Positions 24,384-33,079 of a stretch of DNA of 42,257 nt are shown here, piece after piece. Numbering within the stretch: position 1 is the stretch's first letter; each line of letters starts with the position of its first letter. The notes under the pieces are model-generated. The model had not been told where the DNA came from. It saw only the letters and a list, made by a program, of their open reading frames with translations, and did no database searches. Position numbers and translations under genes: made by a program. This stretch comes from Candidatus Cryptobacteroides avicola (lineage in GTDB: Bacteria; Bacteroidota; Bacteroidia; Bacteroidales; UBA932), in contig JADILV010000061.1 of assembly GCA_017695115.1 (NCBI GenBank), forward strand, positions 1 through 42,257, read 5' to 3'.

Positions 24384-24749
24384 TCATACGAATATCTTGC
24401 GTCTTGCTATGATTTCCGGGTTCACCCAGAACACGTCGGGGGTCTTCCTGGGCGAGAGGACCTCCTGACTCTCGAGTTCCCTTATGGCCCTTCTCAGCGT
24501 CCTCTCCGTGGAGGCCGAACACCGCTTCAGTAAAGGGCTGCGCGTCCTGAGGGTTATCGAGTAATCGGATTTCATCCGCGCCAGAATATATACGAGCAGC
24601 CTGCGTGCCGGGGCCGGCAGCCTGTCCAGCAGGGAATAGTCCAGCAGTATATTATGCCAGAGCGGGGATGCGTCCCTCCCGCGGCCATGCCCGAAAGGGT
24701 TGTCCTCCGCTATTATGGAGCGCCTCCTGTCCGGCGGTACGGCCGTCAT
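24384..24749 (-). CDS. Second RepL-like winged-helix protein
   Basis: A 121-residue protein. Start chosen at the ATG at 24749, which overlaps the stop of the upstream RepL-like gene by four bases (ATGA); a longer frame to 24866 is only a shadow of that gene. The body is a winged helix: LLDYSLLDRLPAPARRLLVY, then SITLRTRSPLLKRCSASTER, then TLRRAIRELESQEVLSPRKT and a wing DVFWVNPEIIARRK. It resembles the C-terminal winged-helix part of the upstream protein (compare WVNPSILCKGRR there). It could be a second initiator, a copy-number regulator, or a partner in a heterodimer. Its product may regulate the adjacent oriT region. Confidence 0.65.
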   Translation of the reverse strand: MTAVPPDRRRSIIAEDNPFGHGRGRDASPLWHNILLDYSLLDRLPAPARRLLVYILARMKSDYSITLRTRSPLLKRCSASTERTLRRAIRELESQEVLSPRKTPDVFWVNPEIIARRKIFV

Positions 24750-25342
24750 AGGATTTCCTGCCTGCCGTGCGGCGGCAGCTGCTGGCTGTCCTGCCATTCC
24801 CCGTCGTATGCCGCGGCGTCGTCTGACGCCACCTCTATCAGCATCCTGTACCGCCTGCCCTTGCACAGGATCGACGGGTTCACCCAGTAGCAGTCGCCGT
24901 ATGTCCTTGCGATGACATCATGCTCAAGCAGCTCCTTGATGGCGAGGCGGAGGGTCGCGGCCTTGTAGCCTATGGACTCGCAGCATTTCCTGTGGGCCGC
25001 GTTTATATAGACCTTGTTCTCGTAGTCAATGTTGTTTATTATGTACATCAGCAGGGCCTTTCCCCTGTGGGAGAGCTCCAGGCCCATGCCGATGGCGGAC
25101 ACATAGTATTGGACGAACTCGCGCCTGTCTACCACCTTCCTGTTGTACATGAGCTTCTCTCCGGGAATAACCTCCCCGGTCTTGGCATTGAACACATCTT
25201 TCCCCTGCACTATGAACGTATTCCTGTTCCTCTGACACAGAATGCTGTTCCCTACCTCGATTATGAACGGGTTCTCCTCATAGAGGTTATCCGCCGTGCG
25301 CAGATCCGTCTTGAGATTCATCGGCTTGCTTACATTACCCAT
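24746..25342 (-). CDS. RepL-like replication initiator
   Basis: A 198-residue protein resembling RepL replication/maintenance proteins: FIVQGKDVFNAKTGEVIPGE, then VDRREFVQYYVSAIGMGLEL, followed by a winged helix (KALLMYIINNIDYENKVYIN, YKAATLRLAIKELLEHDVIA, YWVNPSILCKGRRYRM). Such proteins start plasmid-type replication by binding repeats near their own gene. A perfect inverted repeat sits at the predicted transcription start upstream, consistent with autoregulation. Its presence next to mobABC suggests that the mobile element is, or was, able to replicate as a circle. It is first in a two-gene operon with the smaller winged-helix protein. Confidence 0.75.
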   Translation of the reverse strand: MGNVSKPMNLKTDLRTADNLYEENPFIIEVGNSILCQRNRNTFIVQGKDVFNAKTGEVIPGEKLMYNRKVVDRREFVQYYVSAIGMGLELSHRGKALLMYIINNIDYENKVYINAAHRKCCESIGYKAATLRLAIKELLEHDVIARTYGDCYWVNPSILCKGRRYRMLIEVASDDAAAYDGEWQDSQQLPPHGRQEIL

Positions 25343-25411
25343 TGTTACCCTGTTTTACCTGAATTTGACAATCATGTTCCAATAAGTACAAGTAATATAC
25401 TTCATTTTAAA

Positions 25412-25438
25412 GTAATATATTGACTACCAATATATTAC
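25412..25438. promoter_or_regulatory. Inverted-repeat operator at the repL transcription start
   Basis: GTAATATATTG-ACTAC-CAATATATTAC is a perfect 11+5+11 inverted repeat lying just after the predicted -7 box. A further partial copy (AGTAATATAC, 25391-25400) is closer to the gene. The same half-site recurs at the mob promoter (24019-24030). It is a good candidate for the RepL-type protein's binding site. Confidence 0.65.
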
Positions 25439-25444
25439 AGTCTG

Positions 25445-25474
25445 CAAATCTATCAATTTTCCCCGTAGCTGCAA
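25445..25474 (-). promoter_or_regulatory. Predicted repL promoter
   Basis: On the minus strand, TTG (25474-25472), 19 bases, then TAGATTTG (25452-25445) fits the Bacteroidetes consensus fully. Transcription would start near 25438, giving a leader of about 95 bases before the repL ATG at 25342. Confidence 0.7.
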
Positions 25475-25970
25475 ACTGGAATCCGACATTAAAGTTTACC
25501 GTCTTTTCAAACAGACATATGCCGTGATATAGAACCCATCAATCACTTCAGGCCCGACATGCACTTGAAAACCGGAATTTCGCTTGACATGGAAAAATCA
25601 TCCGTACACCTCAAAAGAAATGCACATATACATACCAGAATTATGTACATACGGAATCAATGCAGAATCATGTCCTGAACACTGTCCAGCGCCATATTTT
25701 GGCCATCAGCCATATTTTCCGGCCAACATTCTATAATATTTATCATATCACTGCAGTGAAAACAAAGGACGGGGCAAACGCAAGGCCCATTGCCATATGT
25801 GCATCCTGGGACCTAATCTATGAGGAGCCCGGCACTCGCCGGTGCCCTTCACTTCATTTTCATTGCAATCCCATGGCACCATATTATCCGTATATATATG
25901 GCAATGAATATATTAAGCAACATCTACAAAATTTTACAATATAAAATCTTAAAACAAATAGTATAAAATA
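25475..25970. other. Gene-free spacer with a direct repeat
   Basis: No convincing gene is seen. GCCATATTTT occurs at 25691-25700 and again at 25709-25718, and GGCAC-TCGCCG-GTGCC forms a small stem near 25832. An open frame at 25660-25944 lacks coding character. The stretch could contain the replication origin or an element junction. Confidence 0.45.
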
Positions 25971-26002
25971 TTGCAACATTCATCAAAAAAGCCATATCTT
26001 TG
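25971..26002 (+). promoter_or_regulatory. Promoter of the fimbrial locus
   Basis: TTG (25971-25973), 21 bases, TATCTTTG (25995-26002): full consensus. The first gene starts 15 bases after the -7 box. Confidence 0.8.
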
Positions 26003-26016
26003 CGCGGGAAAAAATC

Positions 26017-26586
26017 ATGCGTGGGGTAAAAGGGATAATATGTATGGCGGCATCGGCCCTGATCTCGCTCCTCTGCACCGAGGCGTCGGCGCAGAGGACC
26101 ATGCGGGGACAGTTCTTCGCCGCAGCTGAAGGAGGGGCAGGCATTCTTCCCGGGGACATCGCCGCAGGCGGAGTCAGGGCCGGGCAGTACCTGTCCGGGG
26201 CGTACTGGGCGGCCGGTGCCGCCGCCTCCGTGAGCGGGCAGGGTCTGTCCTCCGGCGACAGGATGGAATATCTGAGAATCTCCGCGTACGGGGACTGGAT
26301 GTGGCGTCTCGCGGGGACAAGGGACAGGAGCCTGTCCCTGTACGCCGGCGCGGGGCTGTTCCTCGGCTACGAGGCATATGACCCGCGGAGGAGGCTGCCG
26401 GGATACATAGAGACAGGCACCGGTGCAGGCGCGTTCATATACGGGGCGCGGGCCAGGCTGGAATCGGAGATATTCGTCATCCGCACCGCGGCAGTCACCC
26501 TGGGTATCACGCCTGCCGCGGTATTCGGCTCCAGGCTGGACAGGTTTTCATGCAATGCACAAATAGGAATAAGGATAATGCTATGA
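26017..26586 (+). CDS. TraO-like outer-membrane protein
   Basis: A 189-residue protein with a signal peptide (to about residue 25, TEASAQ) and a small beta-barrel pattern: alternating Gly and aromatic residues, LYAGAGLFLGYEAYDPRRRL, GAFIYGARARLESEIF, and the final NAQIGIRIML. Length and layout resemble TraO proteins of Bacteroides conjugative transposons (about 190 residues). Here it heads a fimbrial locus without other tra genes. It overlaps the following lipoprotein gene by four bases. It may act as an outer-membrane part of fimbrial assembly, or be left from a conjugation operon. The TraO likeness is judged by eye. Confidence 0.6.
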   Translation: MRGVKGIICMAASALISLLCTEASAQRTMRGQFFAAAEGGAGILPGDIAAGGVRAGQYLSGAYWAAGAAASVSGQGLSSGDRMEYLRISAYGDWMWRLAGTRDRSLSLYAGAGLFLGYEAYDPRRRLPGYIETGTGAGAFIYGARARLESEIFVIRTAAVTLGITPAAVFGSRLDRFSCNAQIGIRIML

Positions 26587-27773
26587 ATCTTATCGGGAAA
26601 TATCAGGCGATAGCCGCCGTGGCTCTGCTGGCCCAGTCATGCCAGGAATCCGTGCTGCAGGTGACTGACAGGTCGTTCAGATGCGAGGCGGCCGTCCACG
26701 CCGACAGCAGCGGCACAGACCCGTGGCGGCTCACGCTCGAGCTTGTGCGCGGGGATGCGGACAGGGAATATCAGGTCGAATACGAACTGGACGGACAGCG
26801 GTCCGGGACGCTGCTGGACGGCAGCGGCAATGCGCTGCCGCACCCCTTCAACGCGGACTTCTCCGTATCGAGGATACAGACGTTCATTCTCCCCACGCCG
26901 GATTCCGGGGAACACAGCGTCAGCCTGAGTGTCTCGACACCAGACTACAGCGAGAGGCACGAGTGCCGGTTCGATGTGGCAGAAGATGTGGCAGAAAACG
27001 AAGCCCCAGCCCTGGAATTCTCCGCCAGAGCAGACACGGAGGGAAGTTCAACACGGCTGCTTGTTAATATCATAAACGGAGAAATGGGCGGCATTTATGA
27101 ACTATCCGGAATAATCGACGGCAGCGACTCCCTCCCGTGCCGGAAAGTGAGGGCCGACGGGGGGTTCCTGTCAGCCACGCTTCCGGTGCTGCGTCCGGGC
27201 AGCCATACCATGACAGTAGAACTGTCCGACGAGATGCGCAGTTCGGAGCGGGATATCGAATTTGCGGAACCGATGAGGTATCCCGAGCTGAAATTAGTGA
27301 TGGACGCGGAAGATGACTACCTGACATGCTATTCCATGGAGAATCCATATGAATCCGGAATAACGATGCGCATAATAGTAACGATGAAGGGCCGAGTCAC
27401 ATACATACCGGATGGTCGTGGCGGGCGAACTGAAACGGCATATACGGAAGAGACAAAGACAGAAGAATATGAATTTGTGCCGGGAGAGGCCCCATTCAAA
27501 CTCATGGATATCTGGCGCCTCAAAGAGAAAATAGAATCCAAATACGAGATAACCCACCGTAAGGAGTGGGACAGTTCAAATGAAGGGTCATGGATTCTGG
27601 TTCCAGACAGGAAAGAGTTCTATTCTGTATACCATATGGAAATCATTATTACTGCGGAGCCTGAACTAGACGGTCTCGGTCTGACATTCAAGGAACAATA
27701 TAAAAAAACCCCCGAAAACTACTGGTTTGGGGAATACATTGAAAAACAACCTGGGTTTTATTCTTCTAAATAA
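26583..27773 (+). CDS. Lipoprotein with two TraQ-like/Ig-like repeats
   Basis: Start chosen at the ATG at 26583, which overlaps the previous stop (ATGA) and gives a proper lipoprotein signal (MNLIGKYQAIAAVALLAQSC, Cys at residue 20). The 396-residue body contains two related segments: LTLELVRGDADREYQVEYEL with SVSRIQTFILPTPDSGEHSV, and LLVNIINGEMGGIYELSGII with LPVLRPGSHTMTVEL. Their strand pattern recalls TraQ (DUF3872) of Bacteroides conjugative transposons, and TraO followed by TraQ-like is suggestive. The last 130 residues are charged and unrecognised. It is probably anchored in the outer membrane. A hairpin terminator follows. Confidence 0.6.
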   Translation: MNLIGKYQAIAAVALLAQSCQESVLQVTDRSFRCEAAVHADSSGTDPWRLTLELVRGDADREYQVEYELDGQRSGTLLDGSGNALPHPFNADFSVSRIQTFILPTPDSGEHSVSLSVSTPDYSERHECRFDVAEDVAENEAPALEFSARADTEGSSTRLLVNIINGEMGGIYELSGIIDGSDSLPCRKVRADGGFLSATLPVLRPGSHTMTVELSDEMRSSERDIEFAEPMRYPELKLVMDAEDDYLTCYSMENPYESGITMRIIVTMKGRVTYIPDGRGGRTETAYTEETKTEEYEFVPGEAPFKLMDIWRLKEKIESKYEITHRKEWDSSNEGSWILVPDRKEFYSVYHMEIIITAEPELDGLGLTFKEQYKKTPENYWFGEYIEKQPGFYSSK

Positions 27774-27821
27774 TTACACCTACACCATTCTTCACACACT
27801 ACACACTTACACATTGTTACG

Positions 27822-27847
27822 GGAGGAGAACCAGGCTCCTCCTTTTT
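27822..27847 (+). terminator. Rho-independent terminator
   Basis: GGAGGAG (27822-27828), 7-base loop, CTCCTCC (27836-27842), then TTTTT. It separates the TraO/TraQ-like pair from the DUF3575-like gene, 23 bases before the next ATG. Confidence 0.75.
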
Positions 27848-27869
27848 AATCAGAAAACGGATTCAGCAT

Positions 27870-28430
27870 ATGGGAAAGAAGACAATAGCGGTAATCTTGG
27901 CGCTGACTGTGGCTGCAACGGCAGCACATGCCCAGAAATGGTCAATAAGCACCAACATAATAGACTACCTGAATTTCGGGACACTGAACGTGGCGGGGTC
28001 AGCCGCTGTCGCAAAACACTGGACAGTGAATGTGAACACGAAGTTCAACCCCTGGACATTCAACTCGAAGGACGGGAATATCCAGCGTCAGAACCGGCAG
28101 CAGGCCTATTCTGCCGGTGTCAGGGCCTATCCGTGGCACATTTACAGCGGATGGTGGTTCGGGAGCCACCTGCAGTACCAGGAGTACAACAGAGGCGGAA
28201 TCCTCAAAAGGGAAACGGAAGAAGGCGACGCCTTCGGTCTCGGGCTCGAGGCAGGCTATTCGTATATGCTGCACCCCCATGTCAATATAGAGTTCGGCCT
28301 CGGGGTCTGGGGTGGAGTGAAATCGTACACACGATACTCCTGCCCCAGGTGCGGACTCCTAACCGGCAGCGGCACGAGGTTCTTCCTTATGCCGGACAGT
28401 ATCGCAATTTCGATTGCATATATATTCTGA
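27870..28430 (+). CDS. DUF3575-like outer-membrane protein
   Basis: A 186-residue protein with a signal peptide (ends HAQ, residue 22) and a small barrel: WSISTNIIDYLNFGTLNVAG, HWTVNVNTKFNPWTF, QQAYSAGVRAYPWHIYSGWW, and an end strand SIAISIAYIF. This matches the DUF3575 pattern, which is typical at the start of fimbrial (Mfa/FimA-type) gene clusters in Bacteroidales. A CPRCG pair of Cys near residue 158 is a local detail. It is probably an outer-membrane component of fimbrial biogenesis. The next gene follows after 18 bases. Confidence 0.75.
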   Translation: MGKKTIAVILALTVAATAAHAQKWSISTNIIDYLNFGTLNVAGSAAVAKHWTVNVNTKFNPWTFNSKDGNIQRQNRQQAYSAGVRAYPWHIYSGWWFGSHLQYQEYNRGGILKRETEEGDAFGLGLEAGYSYMLHPHVNIEFGLGVWGGVKSYTRYSCPRCGLLTGSGTRFFLMPDSIAISIAYIF

Positions 28431-28448
28431 CATTATTGGAACGGGGTC

Positions 28449-29237
28449 ATGAAAAGGATAACGGCAGAGTCATACGCCAAATTGTACGACGCGGCGTGGA
28501 AGGCATCGGCTGACAGCAGAGAACCGGTAACTGGCCGACTGGCAGAAGGTCTCACAGGCAGCATATCATGGACAAGGGCAGTGGATTTCCACCGTCCAGT
28601 CAGGGGACACCATGACATAAAAGGGCTACGTTTCCTCTCATCCGCAGATTATACGGGCATGTATGTCATCACCCATGGAGGAGAGGCATATCCCGCTGCT
28701 GAATATGCGGATGAAGAGATGGCCGCGCAATTTGCGGACGCTGCAAGACAGGCTGCGGAATACCGCAGGTCACATCCACGCGGGAAAGTGTGGAGCCCAG
28801 AGGGTTTCGCGTCCAGGGCATGCGTCAGGCGCTTTGAGGAGATTGACAGCGGGATATACTTCTATCAGTTCGACGACTATTCAGGGGTGCTGGTCAACGC
28901 CCTCGGACAGACTCTCGACACAAGCATTTCCGACTATGAGTTTATACTGGATATGCAGGTCCTGGGAAAACTGAACGGCATCACGCATTATGCCGTCAAA
29001 TGCGCATATTCCTCTCGCACACCTGTGGAATATGTAATTTTCAGCATCAAGGGCAATGCCGTCCTTCTCCCCGGGGACGGCATCCGCAACGCTGATTCCC
29101 TCGACAGGATCTATGATGAATTTCAGAAGCTGGCCCGCAAGGGACCAGGCAGCAGGGATGCCGTGAGGGCAAAGGCAGCAGAGCGCTGCCGTAACAGCCA
29201 GGCAAATTCCATATCAAACAAAGGAATCCGAAGATGA
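28449..29237 (+). CDS. Unrecognised cytoplasmic protein of the fimbrial locus
   Basis: A 262-residue protein with no signal peptide, lipobox or membrane helix, although its neighbours are all exported. It contains LRFLSSADYTGMYVITHGGE, a helical acidic stretch (EYADEEMAAQFADAARQAAE) and YQFDDYSGVLVNALGQTLDT. It overlaps the following lipoprotein gene by four bases (ATGA) and follows DUF3575 by 18 bases, so it is inside the operon. I recognise no family. A cytoplasmic partner for a fimbrial operon would be unexpected; it may be a regulator or an element-specific accessory. Confidence 0.7.
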   Translation: MKRITAESYAKLYDAAWKASADSREPVTGRLAEGLTGSISWTRAVDFHRPVRGHHDIKGLRFLSSADYTGMYVITHGGEAYPAAEYADEEMAAQFADAARQAAEYRRSHPRGKVWSPEGFASRACVRRFEEIDSGIYFYQFDDYSGVLVNALGQTLDTSISDYEFILDMQVLGKLNGITHYAVKCAYSSRTPVEYVIFSIKGNAVLLPGDGIRNADSLDRIYDEFQKLARKGPGSRDAVRAKAAERCRNSQANSISNKGIRR

Positions 29238-31198
29238 AAAAAGAAGCCATACCACTACTGATAGCTCTTGTAGCGCCATTATTAGTGCCGTCCTGTTCCA
29301 TGCAGAGGAAGATAAGGGAGATCAAGCAGGATTCGCTGTCCGCCAAACTCGCCATCCCTGATGAAGAACCTATCGGGGACAAGATCAGCACCTCCGCCGT
29401 CAAGAAAGACACATTGCAGGTCGTCGATCTCGAAGGTCACCAGATGCTTATAATGAAGGCTGTCCGGGACGACGACGGAGAAATGGTGGCTACGGACATT
29501 CTGGATGCGGCCACCGTGACGGCAAGGTTCCGGCACGTAGCGGAAAGGAACGGGAAGGTGGATATCGAGTTCCAGGTCATCGTCCCTGAAAAGCTGCAGC
29601 ACTCGAAGTGGCAGCTCCGGTTCTATCCAGACCTGTTCGTGATGGGAGACAGCACCAGGCTCAAACCGGTGCTCATAACAGGCAGCGAATACAGGAAAGG
29701 GCAGCTAAGGGGATACCAGCAGTACGAACGATTCCTTTCACGGATCGTGGCAGACACAACAAAGTTCATTGACATGTTCCAGCTGGAGATATTCATTGAA
29801 AGGAACCTCCCGGAGGTATATGCCTTCAAGGCAGACTCCAGCTATGTGACGGACGAGGCATTCATGTCCAGGTTCGGCGTCACAGAAAAGGATGCGGTCA
29901 GGCATTACACAAACAAGCTGCGGGCAAGCATGAATAACCGCAGGAAAGCCCGCAGAGAGAAAATGTATGCGCGGTACGTACCGGTCCCGATAGTGACTGA
30001 CGGGCTGAAACTCGACACCGTGATGCAGGCAGTAAACGGGGATTTCATATACAACTACCGGCAGACCATAAACACCAGGCCGGGGCTCAGGAAAGCCGAT
30101 GTCGTCCTTTCCGGTGAAATATTCGAGCAGGACAGGAAAATATACACAATCCCTGCCAGCGAGCCCCTGACATTTTATATCAGCTCCCTCTCAGCGTTTG
30201 CTGACGAGACAGAAAAATACCTGACAAAAGTAATCGAGCGCAGGGCAGAGGCGAATACGGCATGCTATATCGATTTCCATGCGGCAGATGCCTTAATCGA
30301 CGAGAATCTTGCGAACAACCGGGAAGAGATACGAAGGATAAAGGGAAACATCGCCTCCCTGCTCGAGAACCGGGAATTCGACCTGGACTCAATAGCAGTC
30401 ACCGCTTCATCCTCGCCGGAAGGAAGCTACTCCTACAACAAGGCACTCTCGCAGAAACGGTCCGAGTCAGTTGCAGAATACTTCCATGACTACATAACCG
30501 CATACCGTGACTCCCTTGAACAATCCAGCATGGACGAAGGCCTGACATACAATCTCGACGGGACCTACAGTGAAAAGAAAGACACCATTCCTGAAGTGGA
30601 CTTCATATCAAAAAGCATTGCAGAGAACTGGGAAATGCTGGATAGTGCCATAGAACTGGACACCGTGCTTACCGGTCTGCAGAAAGAGGCATACCGGGAA
30701 GCGGCGGAGATTCCCGATCCCGACAGGCGGGAAATGAGACTGCAGAAAGAGACATGCTACAAATACATGAGGGAAGTCCTGTATCCCAGACTGAGGACAG
30801 TCAGGTTTGATTTCCACCTGCACCGCAAGGGGATGGTCAAGGACACAGTCCACACAACGGTCATAGATACGGCCTACATGAACGGAGTACAGGCCATCCG
30901 CGACAGGGACTACAAGACAGCCATAGCGCTGCTGGCCCCATACCGGGACTACAACGCCGCGGTCGCATACAGCGCCATGGGCTATAACGCCAACGCTCTA
31001 TCAATCCTCGAACACCTGGAACGCACTGCGGAAGTAAACTACATGCTTGCGGTCGTCTACAGCAGGACGGGAGATGTGGAGAAAGCCGTACAGTGCTATC
31101 TGCATTCATGCGAACAGAACCCGGCATTTGTCCACCGCGGAAAACTCGACCCCGAGATCGCGGCCCTCATAAAGGCTTATAGTCTGAACGAGGAGTGA
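29234..31198 (+). CDS. OmpA-like lipoprotein of the fimbrial locus
   Basis: A 654-residue lipoprotein (LLVPSC lipobox, Cys about residue 21). The middle contains an OmpA-like peptidoglycan-binding segment (about 375-430: EFDLDSIAVTASSSPEGSYS, then LSQKRSESVAEYF). The C-terminus has TPR-like helices (AIRDRDYKTAIALLAPYRDY, NYMLAVVYSRTGDVEKAVQC). Comparable OmpA-type lipoproteins accompany fimbrial clusters in Porphyromonas and Bacteroides. It could fix the fimbrial machinery to the cell wall. The preceding gene overlaps it by four bases; the fimbrillin gene follows after 41 bases. Confidence 0.75.
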   Translation: MKKEAIPLLIALVAPLLVPSCSMQRKIREIKQDSLSAKLAIPDEEPIGDKISTSAVKKDTLQVVDLEGHQMLIMKAVRDDDGEMVATDILDAATVTARFRHVAERNGKVDIEFQVIVPEKLQHSKWQLRFYPDLFVMGDSTRLKPVLITGSEYRKGQLRGYQQYERFLSRIVADTTKFIDMFQLEIFIERNLPEVYAFKADSSYVTDEAFMSRFGVTEKDAVRHYTNKLRASMNNRRKARREKMYARYVPVPIVTDGLKLDTVMQAVNGDFIYNYRQTINTRPGLRKADVVLSGEIFEQDRKIYTIPASEPLTFYISSLSAFADETEKYLTKVIERRAEANTACYIDFHAADALIDENLANNREEIRRIKGNIASLLENREFDLDSIAVTASSSPEGSYSYNKALSQKRSESVAEYFHDYITAYRDSLEQSSMDEGLTYNLDGTYSEKKDTIPEVDFISKSIAENWEMLDSAIELDTVLTGLQKEAYREAAEIPDPDRREMRLQKETCYKYMREVLYPRLRTVRFDFHLHRKGMVKDTVHTTVIDTAYMNGVQAIRDRDYKTAIALLAPYRDYNAAVAYSAMGYNANALSILEHLERTAEVNYMLAVVYSRTGDVEKAVQCYLHSCEQNPAFVHRGKLDPEIAALIKAYSLNEE

Positions 31199-31239
31199 AA
31201 CCAATGATTTTCCAGTTAAACCAATCAAATTAATTTAAC

Positions 31240-32226
31240 ATGATGAGAAATTTATTTCCAATGGCTGCAGCCGCAGCGTCATTCATGATTATGTCATGTA
31301 CCAAGTCCAATGTCCCGGTCCCCGAGGAGGGCCTGACCGGTGAAAAAGTGGAACTGCATGTCGGACTTGAGGGTATGGCCAGGAATACCAAGACCACCAG
31401 CACGGCAGGGGAAACGAAAATCAACAGTCTGCAGGTGTTCCTATTCCGGCAGGACGGAGACCTTGACGCGTACGGCAAAGCGGAAAGCGGCAGTGTGAAG
31501 GTCTCAACGACTACAGGCATGAAGGACATATACGCACTTGTAAATGCACCTGACCTGTCCACAGTCTCAAAAAAGGAGGAACTGCTCGCATCCGTCTCCG
31601 AACTGTCCGCAAACAGTCTCACTAACTTCGAGATGGTCGGGAATGTCAGCAAGGAGATATCGGCTTCGGTCAGTGTCACAGTCCCGGTGAAGCGCATTGT
31701 CGCACGTGTCGGCATCGACAAGATCACCAACAGGTTCAGCTCGCCTGCGTATCAGGATGCGGAGTTCATTGTAAAACGTATATACATCGTCAATGTCGCC
31801 GGGGACATCAATTACGGTCTGACCACCTCCCCGGCCAAATGGTATAACCCAAAGGAGTATAAAGCCGAGCTTCCGGCTCTGACAGCGGACGAGCAGGTCA
31901 ACAAATCCATTGCATACAATGAAGGCATGTCCGGTCCGCATTACTACTATTGCTATCCGAACCCCACCTCGAAGGACTCGAATGGAGGGGACTGGACTCC
32001 GCGGCACACGAGACTTGTGGTGGAGGCGACACTGGAAGGCAAGACATACTACTACCCCATCGACATCCAGGGCATCGAGCGTAACAAGACATACACTGTC
32101 ACGAACCTGACGATAACAAGGCCCGGGTCCCTTGACCCTGATACGCCTGTCACCTCATACGAATGCACATTCGGCATTGAAGTCGGCGACTGGGAGCTGG
32201 GTTTTTCCAAGGAGGACCAGATTTAA
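31240..32226 (+). CDS. Fimbrillin (FimA/Mfa-type major subunit)
   Basis: A 328-residue lipoprotein precursor (lipobox FMIMSC, Cys about residue 20; starts at ATGATG 31240). The pattern is that of FimA/Mfa1-type fimbrillins: EKVELHVGLEGM, then INSLQVFLFRQDGDLDAYG, GMKDIYALVNAPD, and VPVKRIVARVGIDKI, a site where many Bacteroidetes fimbrillins are cut by Arg-gingipain-like proteases before polymerisation. The C-terminal strands (TYTVTNLTITRPGS) supply the donor-strand element. It precedes an Mfa2/FimB-like anchor by 14 bases and a tip-type subunit, so it is the shaft subunit. Confidence 0.88.
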   Translation: MMRNLFPMAAAAASFMIMSCTKSNVPVPEEGLTGEKVELHVGLEGMARNTKTTSTAGETKINSLQVFLFRQDGDLDAYGKAESGSVKVSTTTGMKDIYALVNAPDLSTVSKKEELLASVSELSANSLTNFEMVGNVSKEISASVSVTVPVKRIVARVGIDKITNRFSSPAYQDAEFIVKRIYIVNVAGDINYGLTTSPAKWYNPKEYKAELPALTADEQVNKSIAYNEGMSGPHYYYCYPNPTSKDSNGGDWTPRHTRLVVEATLEGKTYYYPIDIQGIERNKTYTVTNLTITRPGSLDPDTPVTSYECTFGIEVGDWELGFSKEDQI

Positions 32227-32240
32227 GGCAGGGACAAACG

Positions 32241-33017
32241 ATGAAACATGCCACCCTCATACTTATATGTACACAGCTGCTCCTGTCCTGCTCTGTCAAG
32301 GAGGACAGGACAGGCTGCCCGTGCATACTGGAGATTGACATGGGCGGAATCGAGGCCGACGAGGCCGCGGTCCTGTCAATATGGGGCTCGCGGCTCCTTT
32401 CACAGGAGACTGTTCTCCCCCTGGATTTTCCCGAAGGGTACGAAAAGCCAGTGGACAAAGGGTACAACACCGTAAGTGCCCTGTGCGGAAAATTCAATAC
32501 CAGTCTTGACCGGCAGAGATTCCTGACCATTCCCGAAGGCAAAGACTTCGACCGGATATTCGCCCACGTAAAAAACGTGGAGTGCACGGGAGAACACGCC
32601 TTCGATACGCTAAATATGACCAAGCAGTTCTGCGTGCTGGACCTCGTTATGCTGAACCCAGGTGAAGACCAGTACGGATACACCCTGGAGCTCGAATCCA
32701 ACACTTCCGCTATGGACATATTCAGCCTTTCTGGCATCCAGGGGCATTTCCATTGCTGCCCGGAGCAGATAGAGGAAGATACGTACAGGACGGTACTGCC
32801 ACGCCAGACGGACAATTCCCTTATGCTGACGCTGTACGGAAAGAATCATGATGCAGAGAAGGTACTCCACATCGGAGAATATATAAACCGGTCGGGCTAT
32901 TCATGGACGACCCCGAGCCTTGATGACATCACAATCCGGATAGACTATGCATCCGGGCAGGTCACGGTCACTGTACGGGACTGGGAGACCGGAAAGGAAC
33001 AGGACTGCATAATCTGA
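32241..33017 (+). CDS. FimB/Mfa2-like fimbrial anchor lipoprotein
   Basis: A 258-residue lipoprotein (QLLLSC, Cys 17). The start of the mature protein, SVKEDRTGCPCILEIDMGG, is the hallmark of the FimB/Mfa2 family, which anchors fimbriae to the outer membrane and limits their length. Two further Cys pairs may form disulfides. It lies between the fimbrillin and the tip-type subunit; its stop codon overlaps the first base of an unlikely longer start of the next gene, whose true start is 63 bases further on. Confidence 0.88.
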   Translation: MKHATLILICTQLLLSCSVKEDRTGCPCILEIDMGGIEADEAAVLSIWGSRLLSQETVLPLDFPEGYEKPVDKGYNTVSALCGKFNTSLDRQRFLTIPEGKDFDRIFAHVKNVECTGEHAFDTLNMTKQFCVLDLVMLNPGEDQYGYTLELESNTSAMDIFSLSGIQGHFHCCPEQIEEDTYRTVLPRQTDNSLMLTLYGKNHDAEKVLHIGEYINRSGYSWTTPSLDDITIRIDYASGQVTVTVRDWETGKEQDCII

Positions 33018-33079
33018 TGCGGCAGTGTCACATGTCAAGGCGGCCCGCCATCATCTTTTTTTACAAATACGTTTTAAAC

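Noticed and set aside
25660..25944. Open frame of 94 residues upstream of the fimbrial promoter
   Set aside because: No start context, no family likeness and His/Tyr-rich composition typical of non-coding DNA; it also lies over direct repeats.
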